A stretch of 64,000 bases of DNA from Dolomedes plantarius (GCA_907164885.2 OU015496.1:185965781-186029780), one strand, 5' to 3'; counted from the stretch's first letter, positions 26,453-36,818 are shown. A program made the numbers and translations. Notes: a model not told the origin generated them from the letters alone.

Positions 26453-27389
26453 TAATGCCTTATTAACCTGTGGATTTTTTGTTAAAATACTGAAGTACGA
26501 TAGCAGGTACAAAATCCGAAAATCATCTATGTTGCAACATAGCTGATCCCGCGGAAAGAAACCGGATATGCAGCATCGGCGTAAACAAGATCCTGTGGGT
26601 GCCGTGTGAGATTACTTCTTGTTTATTTCTGGTCATCTTGGGAGCCATCTTTTAAAATTTGAAACAAAAGCTCGAAACTGCTACAGCATAAATGTAAATA
26701 AATGCTCTTTATACTCTCCAGCTCAACTATTTCTTTATTTCATTTATGTGACTGGACGTTACCTTTTACCCCTTCCTATGAAACTTTTCATTCATTTGAA
26801 AGTACCGTTGACGTAAAAAAGTATATAAATATTTAAAAAAAAAGAGGAAATGTTAGTTGAAAATGAGAGTTACAGGAGGTTGGTAATGATTTCGCAAACA
26901 AATGTTCGCCGTTATCCCTTCATATATTATAGTAATCATTATAGTCATCATATTATAGTAATCCGTTTCTGAAAGCAGAAAAATAAACCTGGAAAATTTC
27001 GTAAACGCTGCACCATTGTACTCGCGGCAAACATCATTTTTAAAAATAAGCACCTTGAACAAATATTTTGCATTTAACTTTTGAACTTATATATGCCGCG
27101 GCTTATATACACGAAATTTTTAAAATACCTTATAAGTGTGAGTCTATAAATCACTCTGATGTTTTAATGTGCAAATATGTACATGAAAAAATCACTATAC
27201 TAGAAAATGGGTATTCCGAAAAGTAGAAGTTCCTAAAATTAAATGACTTGGCTCTTGAAACAATGTATGTGCGGTTGGCATACTGGCTGTAATTATGGAA
27301 CGTCCTAAAGCCCCATCATTGTGAACTATTAAATGGTGTCCCCCACAAATAAATATATATATATATATATACATACACACACACACACA
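26453..27389. other. No gene recognised
   Basis: AT-rich, with TA and CA microsatellites at 27350-27390. Confidence 0.4.
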
Positions 27390-27391
27390 TA

Positions 27392-27562
27392 CAGTTGAAT
27401 CTCGATCGATCGTTCCCCAAATCATCGTTTTCCCGTATGGGCCGTTTATTTCCCCCAGCCCCGACTATTCTATTGCTTTGTTATGTTCCCGCGTCTATCG
27501 TTTTCCCGCATTTATCGTTGAGTTCAGTCGGTCCTCTGAAAAACGATATATCGAGATTCCAC

Positions 27563-27564
<2 letters not shown>
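27392..27564. mobile_element. pogo-like MITE
   Basis: Ends CAGTTGAATCTCGATCGATC and ATATCGAGATTCCACTG. Interior matches the outer parts of 25985-26450 (CGTTTTCCCG and CTTTGTTATGTTCCCGC). It lies between CA and TA microsatellites, so its TA duplication is blurred. Confidence 0.85.

Positions 27565-27634
<70 letters not shown>
27565..27634. repeat. (TA)n microsatellite
   Basis: Uninterrupted TA repeat of about 60 bases after a short TG run. Confidence 0.95.
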
Positions 27635-27638
<4 letters not shown>

Positions 27639-27674
27639 CGTAGGGTTCCGTTACGATATTAACGGAACCCTACG
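27639..27674. repeat. Perfect 15-bp hairpin
   Basis: CGTAGGGTTCCGTTA, a 6-base loop (CGATAT), then the exact complement TAACGGAACCCTACG. It lies at the end of the TA tract. Motifs of the GGGTTCCGT type occur at ends of arthropod MITEs, so it may be a minimal relic. Confidence 0.85.
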
Positions 27675-27935
27675 GAATTCGTGTAATTGTAGCTCGGATA
27701 ATTCGTAAATTTAAAATAAGTAAGTTAATATCGACTGCTCTTTGTCGCTGGTATGTAGTCCTTTTGTTAGGTTATTTTCTAATTGTCTTTTATTATGAGA
27801 TTTTAGTAGATCCAACATAAATTCAATTGAAACGTTTTTTTCTCCTTCGGACTCCGTTTTTTTTTTTCCCTTCGGGTTTTAAAAGGACGGTTCACTAATT
27901 TACTTACATTTAATGCCATTTCTGTTTACTTTCAG
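27675..27935. other. No feature; possible 5' intron/UTR of the next exon
   Basis: AT-rich with T-runs near 27857. It ends in the polypyrimidine acceptor of the candidate exon at 27936. Confidence 0.3.
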
Positions 27936-28104
27936 CAACATGTGGATAGTACTACTTTGTATATTTTGTCGAGCCTTATTTTCGCCCGCGGTGTTCCGTA
28001 TTCTGATATCGAACCGGGCATCCGGGACGAAACTTAAGCTCGATTATTCGTGTCGTGGACGCGAGAGAAAAGGCGATCCACTGAGGAGCTGTCACTGTTG
28101 TCAG
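27936..28104 (+). CDS. Candidate first coding exon, hydrophobic leader then Cys-rich end
   Basis: The acceptor TTTCTGTTTACTTTCAG ends at 27935. The exon begins CAACATG, with the ATG at 27940 in good context. A consensus donor GTAAGC follows at 28105. The 55 codons are in phase 0 at the donor. The N-terminus (MWIVLLCIFCRALFSP) is hydrophobic, like a secretory leader or a membrane segment. A basic stretch and a cysteine cluster (SCHCCQ) at the exon end follow. No family recognised and no downstream exon found in the window. The coincidence of ATG, leader and both splice sites makes this the best gene candidate here, but a chance occurrence is possible. Confidence 0.4.
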
Positions 28105-28232
28105 GTAAGCATTTCCCGTCCTCATGTTCTATTTCCTGTATCGCCCGAGTTGTTAGTATATTTGACACTTATTATTACTAAATTTTGCTTAAAAACTTAA
28201 AGCAAAAATAAAATTTGATAAATTCCATTTCT

Positions 28233-28472
28233 GTTGATTTTGCTTACGCCACTTGACCGACAGCAACATCAGGTCAAGTCCCGAAGGCTATGGGCGATGA
28301 AAGTTTTGACTGGCACCACAAGGGTCGGAGTCCGACTTGGCCAAAGGACCAATCCCGTAATTCTGAACCGAGTCAAGTGACGAGACCAGAACTCTTGACC
28401 CCGCACCTCCAGAGGTAATTTTGAGAACTTGTAGGACATTGCAGTCACGGCAGATTTTACGTGCACCAGCCG
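28233..28472 (-). mobile_element. SINE family 2, 5'-truncated copy
   Basis: Matches the body and 3' end of 41137-41491 (blocks ACTTGACCGACAGCAACATC and GACCCCGCACCTCCAG), also on the minus strand, but stops before the tRNA-like head. TCCATTTCT flanks it at 28224-28232 and 28473-28481. Confidence 0.85.
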
Positions 28473-28705
28473 TCCATTTCTAATTCATAACTGGAAATAT
28501 GTTTAGTTTTATCCTTTATCAGGAACTACCTTCTACATGTTAAAGGAATGAAAACTTGTTCAACATATTTGCTGGCATCAAACAAAGTATTATATTTTCT
28601 TCTATTCACAAAAATCGCTTAGCTTTTAAAACAAATTTTAGCAATTATTTTTTCCCGTCAAAATTGCTTGAAATCATAAATCGCGTTCGAGTTTACTTAT
28701 GCCAG

Positions 28706-28924
28706 GAGCGCGGTGGCCCGGTTGGCAAAAGCGTCCAGCCAGTGATCTGGCGGGTTCGATGCCGGTTGCTGACAAAATCCAGCGCCGTGTTCACTAATGG
28801 TGGCCGGTGCACGTAAAATCTGTCGTGGCTACAATGTCCTCCAAGTTCTCAAATTTACCTCTGGAGGTGCGGGGTCAAGTGTTCTGGTCTCGTCACTTGA
28901 CTCGGTTCTAAATTACGGGACCGG
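28706..28924 (+). mobile_element. SINE family 2, head and partial body
   Basis: The tRNA-like head has GGTGGCCCGGTTGGC (box A) at about 28711 and GGGTTCGATGC (box B) at about 28752. The body TGGAGGTGCGGGGTCAAGTG follows. The copy ends after GGGACCGG near 28924, missing the 3' third seen at 28233 and 41137. Confidence 0.85.
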
Positions 28925-28966
28925 CTGATAGGGGGTATGCTGGCCACCTATACAGTGCCTCCCTTA

Positions 28967-29267
28967 TGGTGCATATGCATTCGTGCAGAGTTCTCTGCAT
29001 GCAGACCCCCGACTCCTGACATCACATAAGTCACGGTAACATTAGTCACATTAGTCACGGTAAGCCCCCAAGGCGCCTCGTGTTTCTTGATCTAGTGTCC
29101 CCCGCCCCCATTGTCACCATTTGACCCCCGGACCCCGGGTTCTTTGATGCTCTGCATCCGGACCGAAAGAGGAGGCGATCCACGCATATACAGAGTACGG
29201 AGTGAACATCAATCACTGGATTCCCCAAGGCACAGCAGAGCAGAGTGCATGAATGCAAACGCAGCAT
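28967..29267. mobile_element. MITE of the GCATATGCATT family
   Basis: Left end TGGTGCATATGCATTCGTGC and right end GCATGAATGCAAACGCAGCAT, with TA at 28965-28966 and 29268-29269. Interior closely matches 17528-17794. Confidence 0.82.
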
Positions 29268-29269
29268 TA

Positions 29270-29644
29270 AATGAATGACCAGCACTCTCGCCCTTTAGTG
29301 TGAACGAATGGCGACATAGCCAATCTTCCGGGCATTTGTTATAAATGAATAAATAAATAAGTTTACTTACGAGATACCCGTATTTAAAATGTAACTTTTC
29401 ACTTTTAATATCCGATCAAAAGATTAACGGAAATTTACGGTACGAGGAGTGTGGCTAAAAGAAAAAAATTATGTGCCTTTTATAGTCCCAGGAACACAAA
29501 CCCTAGCCAGGGGTTCATTTGAAGACTTGCTCTCACTCCAACACCAGTGAAATGGGGATAACTGATTTTTTTTTTAATTTCGTAAATGGCGGCGATAAAA
29601 AGTTTTAAATTACTGAAAACTAGTGGTGCCACTAACAAAACTTA
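29270..29644. other. No feature recognised
   Basis: AT-rich spacer before the tandem array, including a short AAATAAAT run at about 29345. Confidence 0.4.
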
Positions 29645-30212
29645 TTTTAACCATGCTAATGCAAGGGTGTGAAAGTTAGCTCGACTTGTTAAAAGCAGAG
29701 AAAACTTGGTTTGACGAAAGTCGGTTTCCTATTTTATTGTTTTAACCATGCTAATGCAAGGGTGTGAAAGTTAGCTCGACTTGTTATAAAAGCAGAGAAA
29801 ACTTGGTTTGACGAAAGTCGGTTTCCTATTTTATTGTTTTAACCATGCTAATGCAAGGGTGTGAAAGTTAGCTCGACTTGTTAAAAGCAGAGAAAACTTG
29901 GTTTGACGAAAGTTGGTTTTCTGATTTTATTATTTTAACCATGCTAATGCAAGGGTGTGAAAGTTAGCTCGACTTGTTATAAAAGCAGAGAAAACTTGGT
30001 TTGACGAAAGTCGGTTTCCTATTTTATTGTTTTAACCATGCTAATGCAAGGGTGTGAAAGTTAGCTCGACTTGTTAAAAGCAGAGAAAACTTGGTTTGAC
30101 GAAAGTCGGTTTCCTATTTTATTGTTTTAACCATGCTAATGCAAGGGTGTGAAAGTTAGCTCGACTTGTTATAAAAGCAGAGAAAACTTGGTTTGACGAA
30201 AGTCGGTTTCCT
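29645..30212 (+). repeat. Six-unit tandem array with dimeric higher-order pattern
   Basis: Units start at TTTTAACCATGC near 29645, 29740, 29837, 29933, 30030 and 30125, so periods are 95-97 bp. Units 1, 3 and 5 read TTGTTAAAAGCAG and units 2, 4 and 6 read TTGTTATAAAAGCAG. The array therefore grew as three copies of a dimer of about 192 bp. It shows very little divergence otherwise. Confidence 0.95.
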
Positions 30213-31124
30213 GATGTTGTATGGGCTTCGGGTCTTGCCTTCAGCACCATGCTGGTGTCTAAGCAAGAAGAGAATTTTTCAGATACCTTGTGAGTAATTG
30301 CAAACCTGCTGTAATCAAAATTTCGAACGCGTCATTAACGGGCTGCTCGCAGTTGATTTAATTGCCGTAATCAAAATTTCGTGTTAATCAAAGGATACTT
30401 ACACTATACGAGTACTGATATAACTCCGCAGGTGTGTCTGCTCCCGCAGGGCCTCGCAGTTTTTCTCATTAAAGTCAGAATTTCGTATCCCATTACTGGC
30501 CCCCAAAGAAGAGTGTTATATTTCTGGGAACTTTTTCCCCCTCTTCCTCGGATGCCCTCCCATTTGTGGTTAGATATAGCTTCCGAAAACATCCTAGTCC
30601 AAAAGCTGTACCACGGTTTTACGGGTTGGGCAGTTATATTCGGAAGGTTTCATTCGGGGAAAAATTTTTTATACATTAGTTTTTTCGTGTCCTAGTAAGT
30701 CAGAAATGAATCATCTGCTTTCTCGGGGAAACTAATTCATCAAGAAAAATTTTAGTGCTCGGAAAGTGGCCGGTTTGCTCCCGTCCCGTCATGACAAATT
30801 TCACTTTTCTTTGTAGATGATTGATGAAAGATTCTCACGTCAGTTTTTAAATTTCGCTTTGTTTGTTACGTAACCACCTTATTAAATTCCCAGCTACAGT
30901 TTCTTGCTGATTGTCCACTGCTCAGAAGATTCCCCTCAAACAGTTGCTTTTAATTGTCTCTAGTTATATCGCTCATTTCTATACTTTCTCTTCTTTCGCA
31001 TACCATATACCATTTGCAGATTTTAATTAACATAAATAAACTTTAAAAATGGAAATTGAATGAAAGATTTTTCGACTGTTACTTCATTTCCAATTTGCTA
31101 ACAAACGTTGAAACTGGACTGAGG
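30213..31124. other. No gene recognised
   Basis: A 104-codon frame (30381-30695, +) has no domain that I know. AAAATTTCG-type blocks near 30317 and 30370 repeat (TGCCGTAATCAAAATTTCG). Confidence 0.35.
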
Positions 31125-31132
31125 TCTGGATG

Positions 31133-31995
31133 CAGTGGCTTACGCAAGGGGGGGGGGGGGGGGGTTGATGGGGGTAATAACCCCCCCCCCCATTGGTTCT
31201 GATTACATATATTATTTAATTAGGTTTACGCTTTGCACTAATTGCTCAAAACTACTCTTTCATAGTAATAGTCCAGTTAAATTAGCTCAAAATGGCGGCG
31301 AATCATGCATTAAATGAAGGGGTTGAGATTTTATCAGGAATGTGTACGAGATGGTCCCCTGAGCAAAGAATAATAAAGTCCCCTTGACTTCAGGCGCCGC
31401 GGGGGGGGGGGGGGGGGTATGAGGTCACTTTTTTCAGTTTTTGGCGTTTATCTCGAAAACGGTGCGTCGCAAAGAAAAATGTCATGCCCAAAAATTAAAG
31501 CTTATAAAATTCCCTTCCAAATGGTATATCCATGTTTGTACCCAAGTGTTACCGTTTTCGAGATATGAGCCGTTGGATATGAAAATTTTTCAAAAAAAGT
31601 GGTAGCGGTTCAGGTATCTCGTCAAACTTCCTCTTCTAACTTCCATTTCTCAGAAAACTAGTGATAGAGAAAGTTGTAGAGCGAAAAATTTCATTCAAAA
31701 ATGTTTAGTATTATGCTAATTTATCTTCACCACGTAAATAGTTAGAGCGTTTTGAAGTTTAGGGGTTCTTTTCAACATTTTGATTGTAAAATGCTCGTTA
31801 CTCAAGTTTCGTTTCCATGGTCTGTAACAATCTTAATCACTTTGTATGCTGTTTAATTAGATACGTATAGTATTCATAACCCATATAAATAATAAATTAT
31901 GTATACCTGTACGTATAATGTATATCTCATAATATACAGAAGAACACTTGTAGTACAATGGAGGAAGTAAGAAAACAAACCAAAATGTATAAAAG
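31133..31995. repeat. Left long terminal inverted repeat
   Basis: Homologous in reverse to 34385-36279, for example CTCGAAAACGG, CACCATTTTTT-flanked and TATACCTGTACGTATAATG blocks. It contains 17-base poly-G runs at about 31148 and 31401 and a poly-C run at 31181. Its inner end reaches ATGTATAAAAGT, the same start context as the internal gene. Confidence 0.88.
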
Positions 31996-32111
31996 TTGTT
32001 CATATAATCAAAAAATGGTTATCAAAAGTAAGTTCAAACAACAGTTACATTAAATATATTATATACAATTTATTTCATCAACTGCTTTCCTGTATATTAA
32101 AAGCCGTCAAT

Positions 32112-34408
32112 CTGATACTTCGGAAAAAGTTTCAAGCAAGTCAAAGTCTTCACTATCATTTTAGCTTCTGTAGAATGTCCGAATTTTCATGAACTGATTT
32201 CCCAAAAAGGTGGCATCCCACTATAATGCCACGATCAAAGTCACTAAGCACCTTTTACTTACTCATCGTCTCACAAACGCATAAATATGACCTGACAAAC
32301 CACTACCAATACTTTTATAGCTTTCGGTTACGCATCAAATTACGTCACCTGCTAGATCCACTTCTTTAGGGGGGTGTCCGGATACTTTTGGCCGGATAGT
32401 GTATAATGTATTATTGAATATTAATGAATTATATGAATTATTCAATTTACTTAATGGGGTCAGTACGAGCAAAGAAAAATGAAAGGTACCTGTGGTGATT
32501 GAGATCATGCTCATTTGGCGGGGCCTAGAACATGAGCAGGAACATTCGTTCCTCAGCTCCAGTAATGTCTCCTGGTGAAGATTTGGAGTCATAAAACACT
32601 TTGGCGATGTTTGTTGTTTCATTGGCATACCGCTGGAAACATTGTACCATTCCTGCTTTGCTTTTACCATAAATCGCTGACGTAGTATCACATCCTGAGA
32701 AACTATGGATGCAGAGAATGTACTGGCTGAATGATAAGACCTGAAGATGTTGGGAAGAGTAGAGCCTGTCTTCTGTGTTGCCCCGTCCGGCCTTCATTAA
32801 ACACACATTCGTGTCTCGTGGGGTGAGTGCCAGAAGTTAGACGAGCAGGTCTTACTTATCTACTATCACCACAGTTGAATGAAAGGTGTTTTGCCACTCA
32901 CCTCTGACAATACTGCAGTCAGCATCTCCTTTTTCTGTAGTAGACTGTATACCTCTTACACCCACGGCCTGAACTAACATAGTAATGAGCTTGGTTTTGT
33001 TCCTTTCATTGGAAAGGAAGTTTTCCTGATAAACAGTAGCCACCATGTTCTTATTGAAGTCAATATCCACTGATGTTTTACTTGATGCTCTCCGATGTTG
33101 TTCGTCTCTTTCCGTGGAGTTCGTGTCTTCATAACCATCAAAAACCACAGCTGAACTGCTGACGTAATGGTTGATTATGTACGATACATATTGATTGCAG
33201 ATGGAGGCGAAGATGGTGTTGGTGTTCCACTTTACTCTATGAAGCAGGAAGCCGCCATGGATTATCGTGAAACTGTTCTTCACATTGATCAGTTGATTGC
33301 ATTTTGGGAAAGTATCAGACAGTGCTGACCTTTTGATTTTTCTCATTATCCCCTCGGCGAATAGAGACATAGGATATGGGGCTAACTCGTACGTTAGCAA
33401 CTCCTCTACATGCCCTTCTTTCTTCTTGGTGATCAGAGTTCTTTGAAATTTCATCAGAGGCTCTACCACCACTACCTGATCATTAACTTTGATCATATTG
33501 CTCATCGCAGCTAAAGGAACGACTGAGTCCTTCTTGGATTGTTTCACTTCTGAGAAATTCATTCCAACAAAAGTGCTCATTGTGCGGGTTCCAATATTCA
33601 AGGCCTGGTAGCAGTTGACGTTACTTGTTCCAATTACTCCCGTTGAAAGTGACATCAAACAATTACGTTCAGCAAAAGGCGGGTGATCAGCCAACCATTG
33701 AGCAAGCTTCCTTCTCTCTAGATCATCTGTGGTTATGCGTGATGCTCGAAACTCAACATGTTGTTCTCCTCTTGCAGTATGGACACCACAAAACATCGCA
33801 AGGGAACTACATATTGCTGTAGCTGTGCGTTCTCCCCCAACCCATTTCGCCAACACCGAATCACTAAAGCCTCGCCCACGTGTTAATTCTCCTTCACTCT
33901 TCGTGTCACACATGAGTGTCACCTCAATTGCCATGTCAGACCGCACACCAGCCATTGGTGTTCCAGTTCTGTTGACAGTGAAGTATCCACGATTTATATA
34001 ATCCTGTTTAAGTTGAAGGTGGCGAGTTGTTAGTCCCAGCATGTGTTGTACATATAGGTGAGTACACTTTGCATAATGAAAATGCCCGCTGCCATGGAAG
34101 TAAGGTATCATCAGTTGGGCGCTTGTCATATGATCTTCCCAGTTGCGCTGTGCTGCAATGAATTTTTTCATCAACACCACCATTTCAAAGTACTGGACCC
34201 ACAAAGCTGCTGTTGGCCCATTACCTTTAAGACATGACAATTCGTTGCTCAATTTCCACTGAATGCTGGCAAGGGAGGTATTTGTGGAAATGTGATGTGG
34301 AGTAATTTCTACTGAGGTCAGAAGTAACTGAACTACTACTTCTTTTTCATATGGTGTGGTATCTAAATTTTCCAAAATGATCTGAGTTAAAATGACACTT
34401 TTATACAT
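32112..34408 (-). pseudogene. Recurrent uncharacterised metazoan family with FEN/PIN-like C-terminal part
   Basis: An ATG at 34408 opens 518 codons to a TAA at 32852. Readable blocks include LSCLKGNGPTAALWVQYFEM (about residue 58), MIPYFHGSGHFHYAKCTHLY, TRGRGFSDSVLAKWVGGERT, EQHVEFRASRITTDD, MSLSTGVIGTSNVNC and TYELAPYPMSLF. I recall the same block order from many-copy uncharacterised proteins of arthropods, molluscs and cnidarians. The same frame continues after the stop as DLLV, a second TAA (32837), then LLALTPRDTN and HSFSGCDTTSAIYGKSK, like the PIN/FEN nuclease acidic strand and the GCD helix region. A third stop is at about 32525. An acidic tail NDSEDFDLLETFSEVSD ends at about 32112, beyond a Tc1 fragment. 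Compositionally it is a true protein frame. Function is unknown. Confidence 0.85.
32195..32401 (+). mobile_element. Tc1-like element 3' end, fragment
   Basis: Ends GTGTCCGGATACTTTTGGCC GGATAGTG, followed by TA (32402-32403), a Tc1/mariner-type terminal repeat. About 200 bases upstream GTGGCATCCCACTATAATGC is like the last coding and 3' region of Tc1 elements. I find no left end. Confidence 0.65.
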
Positions 34409-34861
34409 TTTGGTTTGTTTTCTTACTTCCTCCTTTGTACTACAAGTGTTCTTATGTATATTATGAGATATACATTATACGTACAGGTATACATAATTTA
34501 TTATTTATATGGGTTATGAATACTATACGTATCTAATTAAACAGCACACAAAGTGACTAAGAGAGTTACTGACCTTGGAAATGAAACTTGAGTGACGAGC
34601 ATTTTACTAGCAAAATGTTGAAAAGTACCCCTAAACTTCAAAACGCTCTAACTATTTACCTAGTGAAGATAAATTAGCATAACTATATACATTTTTGAAG
34701 GAAATCTTTCGCTCTACAACTTTCTCTATCACGAGTTTTCTGAGAAATGGAAGGGGAAAGAGTTAGAAGAGGAAGTTTGACGAGATACCTGAACCGCTAC
34801 CACTTTTTTTGAAAAAATTTCATATTCAACGGCTCATATCTCGAAAACGGTAACACTTGGG

Positions 34862-35622
34862 CTCTAAGTTAGCACCTATCCTTTTTAATATTTTTATGAA
34901 TTACATTCCTAACTCTCCATTCACTACACTAGCCATGTTTGCGGATGACACGGCAATACTACCTAAGCATCAAAATGTTAAATATATGCCCAAGTTCCTA
35001 CAGAGACATATTGGAATTCTTGAACGATGGTTCGAACGGTGGAGGCTCAAGTTAAGTCCTTCAAAATCTAAAGCTATTTTTTTCAGTTATAATAGAATTC
35101 CATCTCCTCCGGTCACAGTATGCAATCAACTGGTTCACTTTGAGAGAAAGGGCAAATATCTAGGAATTTACCTCGATAGTCGACTGACGTGGAAGAAAAA
35201 TATTGAACATAACATTAGAAAAAATTTTTTAAGCCCGTAAGGATATCGCCCACCTCCTGTACCAGAATCAAAAGGGTTTAGATAACAAACTACTCTTGTA
35301 TAAAACCGTACTGCGTCCCATCCTGTTGTACGCCGTTCCTGTTTGGGGCTCAGCGGCTGACACCCATATCCAGCGATTGCAGACAATTCAAAATAAAATA
35401 CTCCGCGGTATTAGGAAGGCGCCCTGGTACCTTAAAAACGTACTTATTCACAGGGATCTGAGAATCGAACCCATTAAAGATCTCGCATCTAACTTCTACA
35501 AAAGATTATATTCAATAGACAACGAAGAAATAGCTAACCTCTCCGACTACGACCGAAGGGAATGCTATAGGCGTCCTAAGGCCACTTTGATTATTCACCC
35601 TGGTCTCCTTTCCCTTTCTTAA
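34862..35622 (+). pseudogene. Jockey-clade reverse transcriptase, C-terminal part
   Basis: The frame from 34857 has GSKLAPILFNIFMN and then the catalytic core FADDTAIL at about residue 28-35, followed by KLSPSKSKAIFF and GKYLGIYLDSRLTW, the usual order of palm and thumb blocks. A frameshift near 35235 moves on to YKTVLRPILLYAVPVWGSAA and LQTIQNKILRGIRKAPWY, typical Jockey/CR1-like thumb sequence, ending at a stop at 35620. The endonuclease and the N-terminal fingers are absent, so it is 5'-truncated and dead. Confidence 0.92.
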
Positions 35623-35977
35623 CTCTCCCTCCAACCTCTTCTAAATTTTAGTTTACAATTGCCGTTGCTTCTGGTTCTGACCTGCGTTTTTTTGATGGAT
35701 CGACCTCAAGACTATCCTTACTAATTTTTGCTTAATCGTCTGCTACCGTAATTTTTTTAAAATAAAACCTGCCACATTATTTACTTATTTATTTTTTGCT
35801 AGTATTAGTATTATTTATTTTTATTCATTTATTATTATTATTATTCTAACTTTCAAGTGAACACTTTTCTTTTAATCCTGAGAACGGAAATATAGCCACA
35901 AAAAATTATCCATACCGAGGATATGGAGCCCTGTTCTCTGGTGCCTCGTTAATGTACCATGTCTATGTCTATGTCTA
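34862..35977 (+). mobile_element. Jockey-like non-LTR retrotransposon, 5'-truncated
   Basis: The insertion begins inside a reverse transcriptase frame and ends in short TGTCTA tandem units (about 35958-35976). Target duplications CGGTAACACTTGGG (34848-34861) and CGGCAACACTTGGG (35978-35991) differ at one base. It sits in the right inverted repeat of the long-TIR element. The 3' untranslated part has AT-rich and TTATTATT tracts. Confidence 0.9.
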
Positions 35978-36507
35978 CGGCAACACTTGGGTACAAACAT
36001 GGATATACCATTTGGAAGGGAATTTTATAAGCTTTAATTTTTGGGTTTGACAATTTTCTGTGCCACACCCTGTTTTCGAGATAAACGCTGAAAACTGAAA
36101 AAAGTGACCTTTGGACCGCCGCGGTGCCTGAAATCGAGGGGACTTTATTAGGCGTTGTTCAGGGGACCAACCCCTACACATTCCTGAAATAATCTCAACC
36201 CCTTCATTTAATGCGAAATGAAAACCTAATTTGACTGGACTATAACCCCCTCCTTTGAAAATTTCTGCGTACGCTACTGTCTGGATGGTATATTGGATTT
36301 TGGATCGAAAAATGAGATACTGTAAAAATGAATTCGGGTATTTAGGGCGTCAAGATTAGTAAATCGAAGATTAAAGAAGAAATAATATGAAGGCCTTTTT
36401 TACTTCAAATGTTAAATAAAGATTTCGCCGAATCTTGTAGAAATAGCTTTGTGGGATAGGTTTCGCAGTGCTTGCTAGGAACTCTCATAATTGTGGATGA
36501 ACTACAG

Positions 36508-36810
36508 CAGGGGTGTCAAACTCGCTGCCCGCGACGAACATTTTTGCGGCCCGGCCAATATATTGGCACACAATAATATATAATAAAATAACCGACGCAG
36601 AATTATAATAAGATACGAAGAATTCGCTATATGTTTTTTTAATGATACTCTTTTTTGCTATTATTAAACAAAATGCATATATTTATGTTGAATATACTGT
36701 AATTAGGTAAATAAACCTACGTTTCTATTAATATTGATTTTTTTTGCGGCCCACCTATAGTTAAACCTTGTTTGTTTGGCCCAAGGTAGCCTTTGAGTTT
36801 GATACCCCTG
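36508..36810. mobile_element. hAT-type MITE with exact 8-bp duplication
   Basis: Ends CAGGGGTGTCAAACTC and GAGTTTGATACCCCTG, AACTACAG duplicated at 36500-36507 and 36811-36818. 303-bp AT-rich interior with GCGGCCC motifs near both ends. Confidence 0.93.
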
Positions 36811-36818
36811 AACTACAG

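Larger units (their letters stand above)
31133..36279 (-). mobile_element. Long-TIR element with hAT-like ends and an atypical gene
   Basis: The left end CAGTGGCTTACGCA and the right end TGCGTACGCTACTG are inverted repeats. The 8-mer TCTGGATG flanks exactly on both sides (31125-31132 and 36280-36287). The inverted repeats continue inward for about 0.8 kb on each side (31133-31995 and about 34385-36279, the latter interrupted by a LINE). Inside are a 518-codon minus-strand frame with broken continuation and a Tc1-like 3' end. Without the LINE the element is about 4 kb. End motif and TSD length are hAT-like, but I find no hAT transposase in it. Confidence 0.85.
34385..36279. repeat. Right long terminal inverted repeat, split by a LINE
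   Basis: The reverse of 31133-31995. Outer part 35978-36279 and inner part 34385-34861 rejoin exactly if the LINE and one target copy are removed. At the 34435 position this arm has AAG where the left arm has ATG, nine codons upstream of and in frame with the ORF start. Confidence 0.88.

Noticed and set aside
33625..34001. Two plus-strand frames of 65 and 90 codons
   Set aside because: They are antisense shadows of the 518-codon frame on the minus strand.
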